Of a DNA stretch of 64,000 nt, positions 55,145 to 63,586 are shown piece by piece; the stretch's first letter is position 1; every line of letters starts with the position of its first letter. The DNA comes from Dehalococcoidia bacterium. GTDB taxonomy: Bacteria; Chloroflexota; Dehalococcoidia; Lucifugimonadales; UBA3495. The notes below the pieces were generated by a model. It searched no databases. It was not told the origin of the DNA and saw nothing but the letters and a program-made list of their open reading frames with translations. The DNA is taken from contig DPHC01000001.1 of assembly GCA_003523055.1 (NCBI GenBank), positions 4,359 to 68,358 on the forward strand, written 5' to 3'. The position numbers were made by a program, and so were the translations under genes.

Positions 55145-55936
55145 TTATAACATCTCGATTACAAACTTGCTACCTTCATGCTCAATAGTTCGAATTTCCG
55201 CACCATAGGTTTTATAAAAAGTTTCCTCTGTGAATATTTCATCAGGGGACCCGTCTGCGATTATTATGTTTTTCATGCAAATAACTCTGGGTAAATGAGT
55301 TGCAATAGAATTTATTTCATGGGTAGTCATTATGATTGTCACGCCAAGATGGTTCAAACTTTTGAGTATAGTCATGATATCTTCTTTAGTTTTGATGTCG
55401 ACTCTGCTTGTTGGCTCATCAAGCATCAATATATCTGGATTAGATACAAGAGCCCTAGCTAAAAATGTTCTTTGCTGCTGGCCGCCGGATAATTCGCGTA
55501 TTTGCCTGTTAATTAATTCATCGAGCCCAAGCCGGATACTAACTGCTTCTACTGCTAGTTTGTCTTTTTTAGATATCCATGGATATAATTTACTGCCACG
55601 TATCGCGCCCATGGATATAACTTGCCTAACTGTAACAGGGAAATTCCAGTCGATTGTTTCTAATTGAGGAACGTATCCAATGGTAAGTTTATGTTTATGC
55701 GGAGAAGAACCTGTAATTTTTATAGATCCACTGTATAAATTTATGTCTCCTAACATAGCTTTTAATAGGGTGGTTTTACCTGAACCACTAGGCCCCAGTA
55801 AACCGATGAATTCGCCTCGTTGTATAGTTAAATTTATGTCGTTTAGTGTTAATTCTCCGTTGTATCCTCCTGAGACTGAATTAAAATCAATCAGGTTATA
55901 ATTTTCGTTAATTTTATTTATTTTTTTATATAACAT
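55145..55936 (-). CDS. Metal ABC transporter ATP-binding protein (ZnuC/MntB type)
   Basis: A 263-residue ATPase with Walker A LLGPSGSGKTTLLKA, the family marker YVPQLETIDWNFPVTVRQV at the Q-loop, signature LSGGQQQRTFLARAL, Walker B ILMLDEPTSRVD and H-loop TTHEINS. The Q-loop pattern is that of the Mn/Zn/Fe chelate group. It starts 3 nt after the binding-protein stop. Confidence 0.93.
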   Translation of the reverse strand: MLYKKINKINENYNLIDFNSVSGGYNGELTLNDINLTIQRGEFIGLLGPSGSGKTTLLKAMLGDINLYSGSIKITGSSPHKHKLTIGYVPQLETIDWNFPVTVRQVISMGAIRGSKLYPWISKKDKLAVEAVSIRLGLDELINRQIRELSGGQQQRTFLARALVSNPDILMLDEPTSRVDIKTKEDIMTILKSLNHLGVTIIMTTHEINSIATHLPRVICMKNIIIADGSPDEIFTEETFYKTYGAEIRTIEHEGSKFVIEML

Positions 55937-55939
55937 GTA

Positions 55940-56944
55940 TTACTGCGGATAAACCGTGTTAGTAGTGCCTTGGAAAGTTGGAGTAATGTCAAAATGTTTT
56001 ATCTCTGAATAGTCTCCGCCAAGTCCTCGAACAATGACTTCCAGATCATAAATAAGCAGACCAATGTATGAATGGTCAGGATCTCCAGGTTCACCTGGAA
56101 GATCGTCATCTCTTAGCTCATCTATATATTCTACATCCGATTCTCTACTCAATTGTTCTAATATCGGGCTTGGAAACACTTCTGATCCAAAAATTGCGGG
56201 AACTTCATGTTTTTTTATTTGTTTAATCAACTCAATAACTTCTCTAGGCGTTGGTTCCGAAAAATCTGAAGGCTGCATTGCCCCAATTATTTCCATTCCG
56301 TACCGTTCTGAAAAATAAGGGAATGAATCATGATAAGTTAGAAGTTTTCTATTGATTGGTTCTATAGTTGCGATAGATTTTTTAATTAAAATGTCGAGTT
56401 TAAGTATACGATTTTTGAAATTTTGATAGTTGGTTTCATAAGCTATTTGGTTATCTGGATCTAATTTTACAAAACGATGCATTATTTCTTCCGCAAATTT
56501 GAGCCCTAAAATAGGGTCCGTCCAAGTGTGAGGATTGGGATTACCATTTTCTTCAGGGAATGAAAAGTCATATTTGAAATTTTCTTCAGAAATATGTAAA
56601 TCAGCTAAAAGAACTACTTCTGCGCCGTCTTTTTTATTTGTTTCTGCTAATTCTATCAAGTGAGTTTCTAGTTGGAATCCATTTAATATTATTAGATCGG
56701 CTTTAGAAAGATCTCGTATTATAGATGGCGGCGGCTCGAACTCGTGCGAGTTTTCTCCTTCAGGTATTAGGCCTTTGATTTGTATTTTGTCTCCAGCAAT
56801 CGATTCTGCAATGCTGGTTAAAGGAGAAATACTGGTTACCGCTACGTATCCATCGGAGGGATTTCCGATTGTGCTATTTGTTTTACAATTTATGATAATG
56901 ACTGCAACTGTGAGTGCTATGATAGTGACCTTGAAGTATTTCAT
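55940..56944 (-). CDS. Metal ABC substrate-binding protein (ZnuA/TroA type)
   Basis: A 334-residue extracytoplasmic binding protein. Signal peptide residues 2-19 end in IINC (Cys20), a weak lipobox. Cluster A-I metal-ligand candidates are His67 in GENSHEFEPPPS, His in NPHTWTDPILGL, His in LTYHDSFPYFSERYG and the Asp/His of GDPDHSYIG. The His-rich flexible loop of zinc-specific ZnuA is missing. It is first in the operon and lies behind a cobalamin riboswitch and terminator, so cobalt is the likely cargo. Confidence 0.9.
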   Translation of the reverse strand: MKYFKVTIIALTVAVIIINCKTNSTIGNPSDGYVAVTSISPLTSIAESIAGDKIQIKGLIPEGENSHEFEPPPSIIRDLSKADLIILNGFQLETHLIELAETNKKDGAEVVLLADLHISEENFKYDFSFPEENGNPNPHTWTDPILGLKFAEEIMHRFVKLDPDNQIAYETNYQNFKNRILKLDILIKKSIATIEPINRKLLTYHDSFPYFSERYGMEIIGAMQPSDFSEPTPREVIELIKQIKKHEVPAIFGSEVFPSPILEQLSRESDVEYIDELRDDDLPGEPGDPDHSYIGLLIYDLEVIVRGLGGDYSEIKHFDITPTFQGTTNTVYPQ

Positions 56945-56960
56945 TGTTTTGTTTCTCTCG

Positions 56961-56987
56961 AAAAAAAAACTTGCCTTCTGGCAAGTT
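56961..56987 (-). terminator. Intrinsic terminator, expression platform of the riboswitch
   Basis: On the minus strand AACTTGCC and GGCAAGTT form an 8-bp stem with a 4-nt loop, followed by a T run (56967-56961). It lies between the B12 box and the ATG of the metal-binding protein, so it can be switched by the upstream aptamer: terminate when cobalamin is bound, read through when it is not. Confidence 0.85.
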
Positions 56988-57019
56988 AGATTTTAGTAAA
57001 TTTCTGTTCTGCGCAGATT

Positions 57020-57155
57020 CTTAAACTTACAAACATTACGGTTCCTGACTTATACTCTTAATGAATATTTACAGTGGCGCGACCGTGGCGGAATTAAACC
57101 GCCTTCCCGTATGATGAATGTATCGTATTCAATTGTTGGCTCCGATAATACATGA
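57020..57155 (-). promoter_or_regulatory. Cobalamin (B12) riboswitch
   Basis: Minus-strand motifs appear in the canonical order: CGGAGCC (57143-57137), ACGGGAAGGCGG (57110-57099), AATTCCGCC (57095-57087), GCCACTGTAA (57078-57069) and the B12 box AGTCAGGAAC (57050-57041). Spacing fits the family and a terminator follows. It controls the metal ABC operon at 54271-56944. The exact 5' boundary is approximate; the class (AdoCbl or other) is not resolved. Confidence 0.88.
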
Positions 57156-57180
57156 AGCGTGAATAATAGTCAAACGGCTA

Positions 57181-57825
57181 TTAGTTAAGGGTTTTTTTAA
57201 ACCATCTTGCGGTGGAATGTGCCGGGGAAAAACAGTTTTTATCCGTATTGGATTTTAGATATTCTAAAGAAGATGACATGGAAAATTGGCTTAGTAAAAT
57301 GTCATTGATATCAATGGGCAGATTATTTACCGTTGAAGCTAAGATGTTGTTATATTCACTAGGGTCAGGATTCTTCATGGCTTCCATGAGTGGTTCAGCT
57401 AACACAGATAAGGTTTGGATGGTTTTTCCAAACTTAGCAGCGCTTTTTTGTAAGTAATACTCAGAATCTTGTAATGTTTTGGGTACTCCAGATATTATAG
57501 CTATATTGCTTGATGATTCTAGTATTTCTTCTACGATAGGACTATATGAGGAAGTGATGGGTACCTTACAGATCTTTTGTGCATATTCTACTACTGGAGC
57601 AAAAACTGAACATGCTAAGCCTATAGCATCTGCTTTAGATAATTCAGCGTAATTTATTAACTGCACCATGCGATTATTTAAGTCAGGTGTTAATTCACCC
57701 TTGAAATCTTTGAACAAAGCTTCATCAAACAATGTAATTAATTCAGCTTCGGGATAAATTTCTTGAAAAGCTTCCTGAGTCGGCTCTATCGATTCTGGCA
57801 GAGCATGGATGATAACTACTCTCAT
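57181..57825 (-). CDS. Aspartate/glutamate-racemase family protein
   Basis: A 214-residue protein of the Asp/Glu racemase superfamily (hydantoin racemase/maleate isomerase-like). GLACSVFAPVVE holds the first catalytic Cys; at the second position LLSQFSMSSSLEYL has no Cys, as in related AroM/decarboxylase-like members, so racemase activity is doubtful. The start is MRVVIIHALPES. The riboswitch of the next operon begins right after its stop, so co-transcription into that operon is possible but would be controlled by the terminator. Confidence 0.8.
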   Translation of the reverse strand: MRVVIIHALPESIEPTQEAFQEIYPEAELITLFDEALFKDFKGELTPDLNNRMVQLINYAELSKADAIGLACSVFAPVVEYAQKICKVPITSSYSPIVEEILESSSNIAIISGVPKTLQDSEYYLQKSAAKFGKTIQTLSVLAEPLMEAMKNPDPSEYNNILASTVNNLPIDINDILLSQFSMSSSLEYLKSNTDKNCFSPAHSTARWFKKTLN

Positions 57826-58020
57826 TGGTCCTCTTTATTAATGAATTATCTATATTTTATACTGAATTCGTAAATAATCAAATATTTTTTAAAAACATAG
57901 TGATTCCGCTATATGGATTTAGAATTTAAACTTGTTGATTTTATTATCGAAAATTTAGCGGTGGTATGATTGTTATGATTTTGGAATAGTATTGAACCGT
58001 TAAATTTAAGGAGAGCATTG

Positions 58021-58863
58021 ATGAATACCATAGATGAACTGCTGAAAGATTCAGTTGATATACATGTGCATTGCGGCCCGGATCCCAGAGTTGAAAGAAG
58101 AAATAATGCTGTAGAAATAGCAATGGAAGCGTCTAAACTTGGAATGAAAGGAATAGTTTTGAAAGCTCATGAATATCCAACTCAGCCAGTAGCATATACC
58201 GTTAGTGCTATAGTTCCAGATTTGCATATTATGGGTGGGGTATGTGCAGATTTTGAAATTGGTGGATTGAATCCATTAGCTATTGAAGCTTCAGCTCAAA
58301 TGGGAGCAAAAATTGTTTGGATGCCGACCTATTCGGCATACAGTGATAGGTCATATAGAGGATTGGAAGGAGGTATATCAATCTTGGATGATAATGACAA
58401 ATTGCTGCCTGAAGTCGACTCAATTATTAATATAGCTAAAGATTATGGTATGGTTTTGGCAACTGGGCATATTTCTACAAAAGAATCGATTAGTTTGATA
58501 ACTGAATCCTTAGCTCAAGGATTAGACAAAATTGTATTAACTCATGGAACTACTTCTGCTCATTGGACAGGAATTACTGTTGATGAAATGAAAAAAATAG
58601 CTGCAAAAGGAGTATTTGTAGAGCATTGCGTTCATGTCTTGATGCCAACTACTTATAGATTGGATCCTAAAGAATTAGTAGAAACCATTTACGCAATTGG
58701 TGTTGAAAATTGTATATTAAGCACGGATTTCGGACAGAATTATCATCCTATGCCAGCCGAAGGTTTCCGTATGGGTATGGGGATGCTATCTCATGTTGGA
58801 ATGTCAGACCAAAATATTAAGGCTATTGTATCTGACAATCCAAGCGCATTGTTAGGGATATAA
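58021..58863 (+). CDS. DUF6282 family amidohydrolase-like protein
   Basis: A 280-residue TIM-barrel protein of the DUF6282 group of metal-dependent hydrolases. VDIHVHCGPDPRVERRN contains the HxH metal motif, with KAHEYPTQP, ATGHIST, IVLTHGTTSAHW, EHCVHVLMPTTY and LSTDFGQNYHP giving the other ligands. AAGGAGAG upstream and ATG at 58021 fix the start (an in-frame TTG one codon earlier is ignored). Substrate unknown; related proteins hydrolyse small cyclic or amide compounds. Confidence 0.85.
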   Translation: MNTIDELLKDSVDIHVHCGPDPRVERRNNAVEIAMEASKLGMKGIVLKAHEYPTQPVAYTVSAIVPDLHIMGGVCADFEIGGLNPLAIEASAQMGAKIVWMPTYSAYSDRSYRGLEGGISILDDNDKLLPEVDSIINIAKDYGMVLATGHISTKESISLITESLAQGLDKIVLTHGTTSAHWTGITVDEMKKIAAKGVFVEHCVHVLMPTTYRLDPKELVETIYAIGVENCILSTDFGQNYHPMPAEGFRMGMGMLSHVGMSDQNIKAIVSDNPSALLGI

Positions 58864-58910
58864 AGCGGTACTTCCCAGTTGGAGGTAGATGGAGTACTTT
58901 GGTATGCATG

Positions 58911-59777
58911 TTAATCTTTGAAAAATGATATAAATTCTTCAAAAATATCTTGAGGTATTTCCTCAGGGATAAAATGTCCAGAATCAACTTGATACCCATT
59001 TACATTGCTAGCATAATCATTCCAAACACTGATTACGTCGTTGTTTTTCCCAACATGCCCTGTACTGCTCCATAAAACTTTTAAAGGCATTTCTAACTTC
59101 TCATCAAAGTCTTCGTCATCATGAACTAAATCTATAGACGCTCCTGCTCGGTAATCTTCGCACCATGCATGTATAGTACCCGGTTGTACCCCACATCTTA
59201 CATATTCGTTTATGGATTCTTCAGTAAAGCAATCAGCATGCACTGCTTTCAATCTAGATTTAACATAATATTCGGCAGACCCTGATATCATTGTCTCTGG
59301 AAACCCTTCAGGCTGGATTAAGAAAAACCAATGGTAGGTGTTAGTTGCCATTGCTTGGTCGACTTTCTTGAACATTTCTCTGGTTGGTATTATATCGAGC
59401 AGAATCATTTTTTTTACTTTGTCCGGATTGTCTTTAGCTAGTCTGTGAGACACTCTTGCACCTCTATCATGACCTGCCACAAAAAAAGAATCGAACCCTA
59501 GGTTTGTCATTACTTCTACTTGGTCTTTGGCCATTGCTCTTTTTGAGTAATTATTGTGTTCGGGATCACCTTTGATTTTTTCGCTGTCCCCATATCCGCG
59601 CAAATCCGGAACAACAACTGTGAAGTGTTCTGCTAGTAGAGGGGCAACTTTATGCCACATCGTGTGAGTTTCTGGAAATCCATGTAGTAATAGTAATCCT
59701 GGACCGGATCCTTTAGTTACTAGATTTATAGTTGCTCCACTAGTTGTGATTTTTATAGATTCAAATCCTTCAAACAT
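58911..59777 (-). CDS. Alpha/beta hydrolase, haloacetate-dehalogenase-like
   Basis: A 288-residue alpha/beta hydrolase. LLLLHGFPETHTMWHKVAP, VVPDLRGYGDSEK and the nucleophile elbow AGHDRGARVSHRLA (Asp nucleophile) are the pattern of haloacetate/fluoroacetate dehalogenases. LLDIIPTREMF and YHWFFLIQPEGFPE are typical too, and DSGHFIPEE holds the catalytic His. AGGAGG precedes the ATG. It follows the MBL gene by 14 nt. Epoxide hydrolase is the main alternative. Confidence 0.85.
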   Translation of the reverse strand: MFEGFESIKITTSGATINLVTKGSGPGLLLLHGFPETHTMWHKVAPLLAEHFTVVVPDLRGYGDSEKIKGDPEHNNYSKRAMAKDQVEVMTNLGFDSFFVAGHDRGARVSHRLAKDNPDKVKKMILLDIIPTREMFKKVDQAMATNTYHWFFLIQPEGFPETMISGSAEYYVKSRLKAVHADCFTEESINEYVRCGVQPGTIHAWCEDYRAGASIDLVHDDEDFDEKLEMPLKVLWSSTGHVGKNNDVISVWNDYASNVNGYQVDSGHFIPEEIPQDIFEEFISFFKD

Positions 59778-59791
59778 GAGTCCTCCTGTTA

Positions 59792-60472
59792 TTAAATATT
59801 CATTATCCAGATCTCTGTTTCCAAAGGAAACAGAGATCTGGATATAAAAACTTCTGTGTCGATATACACTTTATTTTCGGTTCTACTGGTGACCCAGTTA
59901 TCTATCGGCAACAAGCCGTTTTGTTCGTGAGAAATGGAATTCATGAAATAATGCATTGGAATAATTATTTTGGGTTTTATTATTTTTATTATTTCATCTA
60001 TTTCTTCGAATTTTAGCAGATGAAAGGAATCATCAACTGGAATGAATAAGATATCAACATCTTTCAGTTGATTGATTTTTTCATCTGAAACATTGGGTCT
60101 GTTATCTCCCCAGTGTAAGAAACTTAAATCTGGTGTTTCTATTTTAAACATAATGTTTGGGAAATTTAATTTACCAGATCTGCCAGCATGTATATCTCCA
60201 ATTCCGGTGATTTTAGTGCTAGCGTCTTTAAATTCCCCAGGAAGTCTCAAAATTGTAGTGGTTTCTTCTAATATATGCACTTCATCGTGATCAAAATGCG
60301 CATGAGTAATCAAGCAGATGTCGCATTTTACTATTGGCATCTTTCTTTTAAACCAAATTTTGTCCTCACGATTTCTGTAAGGATCTAACAGTATTGTTTT
60401 GTTGTCAGATTGTTCAATTAAGAAACAGCTATGTCCGTAATAAGAAATTTTGGAAGTTCCTGGTTGGTTCAT
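59792..60472 (-). CDS. MBL-fold metal-dependent hydrolase (UlaG-like)
   Basis: A 226-residue MBL protein: SYYGHSCFLIEQ, LLDPYRNRED, the metal motif LITHAHFDHDEVH, LHWGDNRPN and IIPMHYF. These are typical of the UlaG/UPF0173 branch, which includes lactonases and unknown hydrolases. GAGGT sets the start. The last 15 codons encode one arm pair of a perfect 19-bp palindrome (see repeat), so the C-terminus may be a later addition. Confidence 0.82.
   Translation of the reverse strand: MNQPGTSKISYYGHSCFLIEQSDNKTILLDPYRNREDKIWFKRKMPIVKCDICLITHAHFDHDEVHILEETTTILRLPGEFKDASTKITGIGDIHAGRSGKLNFPNIMFKIETPDLSFLHWGDNRPNVSDEKINQLKDVDILFIPVDDSFHLLKFEEIDEIIKIIKPKIIIPMHYFMNSISHEQNGLLPIDNWVTSRTENKVYIDTEVFISRSLFPLETEIWIMNI
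59804..59844. repeat. 19-bp perfect inverted repeat in a gene 3' end
   Basis: The arms 59804-59822 and 59826-59844 are exact inverted copies (core ATCCAGATCTCTGTTTCC) around AAA. It lies inside the last codons of the MBL gene and ends just before its stop codon and the RBS of the hydrolase gene. There is no T-tract, so it is not a normal terminator. Confidence 0.85.
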
Positions 60473-60533
60473 TAATACCTCGGTTATGTTATGGTGATGG
60501 ATGTTTCCAATATTGTAATCGCGGAAGGGTCGT

Positions 60534-61742
60534 TTGAATATACCTTATAAGTGGAGAATTTTATTTACCTGTTCTACAGTAGAATTTGCTAATGCTGCTA
60601 CCGCTATGGTTGTGCTAGCTGTATTTATCGATCCAATGACATTGACGTTAAATTGGTCTCGCACCTCAATATCAGGCGCAGTTGCAATTGGGTCAGTAAT
60701 TGGTGCTTGTATGGCTCCTGTTACTGGTCAAATTAATGATAGATACGGCCCTAGAGGAATGTTAATTATATCCACTGTGTTAGTGTCGGTTAGTTGTATT
60801 GTCCTTTCATATGTGCAAACTTCGGTTATTTTAGGCGTTGCATTGATAGTTTTTAGAATTTGCGATCAAGGAGCGACTAAAGTCCTGACTGCATCGAGCG
60901 TTGGCAAAGCATTTAGTGAAAATCGTGGTTTTGCTGTTTCAATGGTTTTTTTGGCTGGTTCTCTTGGATGCGTGATAGTTGCTCCAGGAGCTCAATTCAT
61001 TATAACTATATTCAGTTGGCGAGAAGCATGGCTATGTCTAGGATGCTTGATGTTTTTGGGAGGAACCATCCCAACAATTATTTTACTGAAATCTAGGAAT
61101 AAAAACGGTCTTAACAATTTATCAACTGGCACAGATTTGACTAAGCCTTCCGCTGCATTTAATAGACAAGAATTAATTACAGCTTTTAAATCAGTATCAT
61201 TTGTTTATATATTGATATCGTTATTTTTGACAGGCATGGCGTCATCTGGAGTTATACTACATCTTATGTCTTACTTGGTTTCTGCAGGGTTTTCTGAAAG
61301 TGTATCAGTTAGCGTGTTAAGCGTAATTGCAATATCTTCTGCTGTTGGTTCAATCTTGTGGGGTAAGCTGGCAGATCGGTTTAATGTAAAATGGGTTTGC
61401 GTTGCCACATATGTCACACTTGTTTTGGCGATAGGTATTGTTATATTCCCATACAATATTACGTTTTTGTATCTGATGGGCCTAGCTTTAGGATTAGCTG
61501 GAGTTGGAGTAAATACGTTAAGCGCATTATTGTTGGCTAATTACTATGGAACTAATATTCTAGCATCTATATATGGGCTTAGTCGCACAGCTCAAGTAAT
61601 GGGTTTTGCTTTAGGGATTTTATTCTCAGGTGTTGTGTATGATCGTACAGGGGCGTATCAAACAGCATTTTCTATTTTGCTTTTACTCTCGGTAATAGGC
61701 TTATTAGCCCTTTTATTGGCAAAAAAACCGAAAGTATTTTAA
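60534..61742 (+). CDS. MFS transporter, monocarboxylate-like
   Basis: A 402-residue major facilitator with 12 predicted TM helices. LNWSRTSISGAVAIGSVIGA, GQINDRYGPRGMLI, and FSWREAWLCLGCLMFLGG are typical of the monocarboxylate/OFA branch. Translation starts at TTG (60534) 5 nt after GGAAGGG; there is no in-frame ATG that preserves TM1. It is 65 nt upstream of the gamma-glutamyltransferase gene, possibly an uptake partner. Confidence 0.83.
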   Translation: MNIPYKWRILFTCSTVEFANAATAMVVLAVFIDPMTLTLNWSRTSISGAVAIGSVIGACMAPVTGQINDRYGPRGMLIISTVLVSVSCIVLSYVQTSVILGVALIVFRICDQGATKVLTASSVGKAFSENRGFAVSMVFLAGSLGCVIVAPGAQFIITIFSWREAWLCLGCLMFLGGTIPTIILLKSRNKNGLNNLSTGTDLTKPSAAFNRQELITAFKSVSFVYILISLFLTGMASSGVILHLMSYLVSAGFSESVSVSVLSVIAISSAVGSILWGKLADRFNVKWVCVATYVTLVLAIGIVIFPYNITFLYLMGLALGLAGVGVNTLSALLLANYYGTNILASIYGLSRTAQVMGFALGILFSGVVYDRTGAYQTAFSILLLLSVIGLLALLLAKKPKVF

Positions 61743-61807
61743 ATTTTAAATTTTAAATTTGACCGTCTTGATTATAATGGTTAGATAATATGATTATTGG
61801 AGGTAAT

Positions 61808-63559
61808 ATGTCATTAGGATTACGTAGTTACAGGCCTTTGATTCAAGGTTCCAAGCATATAATATCGGCTGGACATAATTTAGCTGCTATTGCAGGATAT
61901 GAGATTTTACAATCTGGAGGGAACGCGACTGATGCAGGCGTGGCTGCAGGATTGGTTTTGAATGTAGTGTTACCTCAATTTACCAGTTTTGGCGGTGTCG
62001 CTCCTATAATAGTTTATGATAAGGCTAAGAACGAAACTAAAAGCATTAGTGGGTTGGGTACGTGGCCTCAAGCGGCTTCTATAGATTACTTTAATGAACA
62101 TCACAATGGTGTGCTACCTAAAGGAATATTGCGAACAGTAATGCCATCAGCTGCTGATGCATGGATGACAACTTTGCGAATGTATGGCACTAAGAGTCTA
62201 GAAGAAGTTGCAGCACCTGCCATAAATATAGCTAAAAATGGGTTTCCGATCCATTATTCTCTGCATAATTTATTTACAAAATATGAAGACAAATCTTCAG
62301 GTGATTTCTCGATCAGGGAATGGAGTACTACAGAAGATATTTTTTATAAGAATGGTAAAACTTTAAATATGGGAGATATTTTAAAACAACCTGACTTGGC
62401 TCATACTTTTGAGAGACTTGTGGATGTAGAAAAATCTACTAACGGTACGAGAAACGAAAAAATATTGGCTGCACGAGATTTCTTTTACAAAGGTGAAATG
62501 GCAAACCAAATGGTAGCGTTCTCAAAAAAAATGGGTGGATTAGTAGAGTTAGAAGACCTTAAAAACTTTAATGTCCAAATCAAAACTCCATTGAGCACTA
62601 ATTATAAAAATACAACAGTATATTCTTGCGATACGTGGACACAAGGACCTGTTTTATTACAAGCACTAAATATAGTGTCGGGTATTGATCTCAAATCTAT
62701 GGGGCATAATTCAGCTAATTATATACATGCAATAGTAGAAAGTTTAAAGCTATGTTTTGCAGATAGACATCAATATTATGGAGACCCAGATTTTGTTGAT
62801 GTACCAATAACAGGCCTCTTAGACATGAAATATGCGAATGAACGTAGATCGTTAATAGACTTTAATAATGCACTGCCGCATATGCCGCATCCAGGCAACC
62901 CTTATAATTTCATGAATACAAATAAAGTTCCAGATCCTTTCTTGAATCCTGAACCTGTAGTAGCAATAGCCGAGAGTGACACTAGTTATATATCTATAGT
63001 GGATAAATGGGGTAATGCTTTTTCTGCCACTCCGAGCGATGGCATAGAAGGAGCCCCTATTGTGGAAGGATTGGGTTTTTCGATGTCAGCTCGAGGATCT
63101 CAGGCTTGGTTGGATCCAGATCACCCTGCTTCCATTCAGCCGGGGAAGCGACCTAGATTGACACCTACACCAGGAATGGCCTTTAGAGATGGAGAATTGT
63201 GGATGTCTTTTGGAACACCAGGGGCTGATGTGCAGTGCCAGTCAATGTTACAGTTACTTATGAATGTCATTGAGTTTGATATGGATGTGCAACAGGCTGT
63301 GGAAGCTCCACGATTTGCAACTTGGAGTTTTCCTGCATCACATGTGCCACACCCATATGAACAAAATATTGTTACGTTAGAAGATAGAATTGAGGAATCA
63401 ACTAGAAATACATTAGGAGAAATGGGGCACGAAATTCAAGTATTGAATGATTGGGCTCCTAGATTGGGTTCTCTTTCTGCTATTGAAGTTGATCGAAAAA
63501 GGCAAGTACTTAATGGTTCTTCGGATTTACGACGAGAAAGCTATGCTATTGGCAATTAA
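61808..63559 (+). CDS. Gamma-glutamyltransferase family enzyme
   Basis: A 583-residue Ntn-hydrolase of the GGT family (glutathione or gamma-glutamyl amide cleavage; some members act on cephalosporins or other acylated amines). AGYEILQSGGNATDAGVAAG and PSAADAWMTTLRMYG mark the large-subunit region; the autoprocessing Thr is in AESDTSYISIVDKWGNAFS. No signal peptide is seen, unlike periplasmic GGT. The ATG at 61808 follows GGAGG (61799-61803). The final product of cleavage is not known. Confidence 0.9.
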   Translation: MSLGLRSYRPLIQGSKHIISAGHNLAAIAGYEILQSGGNATDAGVAAGLVLNVVLPQFTSFGGVAPIIVYDKAKNETKSISGLGTWPQAASIDYFNEHHNGVLPKGILRTVMPSAADAWMTTLRMYGTKSLEEVAAPAINIAKNGFPIHYSLHNLFTKYEDKSSGDFSIREWSTTEDIFYKNGKTLNMGDILKQPDLAHTFERLVDVEKSTNGTRNEKILAARDFFYKGEMANQMVAFSKKMGGLVELEDLKNFNVQIKTPLSTNYKNTTVYSCDTWTQGPVLLQALNIVSGIDLKSMGHNSANYIHAIVESLKLCFADRHQYYGDPDFVDVPITGLLDMKYANERRSLIDFNNALPHMPHPGNPYNFMNTNKVPDPFLNPEPVVAIAESDTSYISIVDKWGNAFSATPSDGIEGAPIVEGLGFSMSARGSQAWLDPDHPASIQPGKRPRLTPTPGMAFRDGELWMSFGTPGADVQCQSMLQLLMNVIEFDMDVQQAVEAPRFATWSFPASHVPHPYEQNIVTLEDRIEESTRNTLGEMGHEIQVLNDWAPRLGSLSAIEVDRKRQVLNGSSDLRRESYAIGN

Positions 63560-63586
63560 TGTGGATTTGAAAAAATAGAGGTAGAA

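Noticed and set aside
57061..57180. A second tRNA (possibly tRNA-Sec) on the minus strand because of a T-arm-like GGCGGTTTAATTCCGCC
   Set aside because: There is no acceptor stem or anticodon arm; the motif order instead matches the cobalamin riboswitch.
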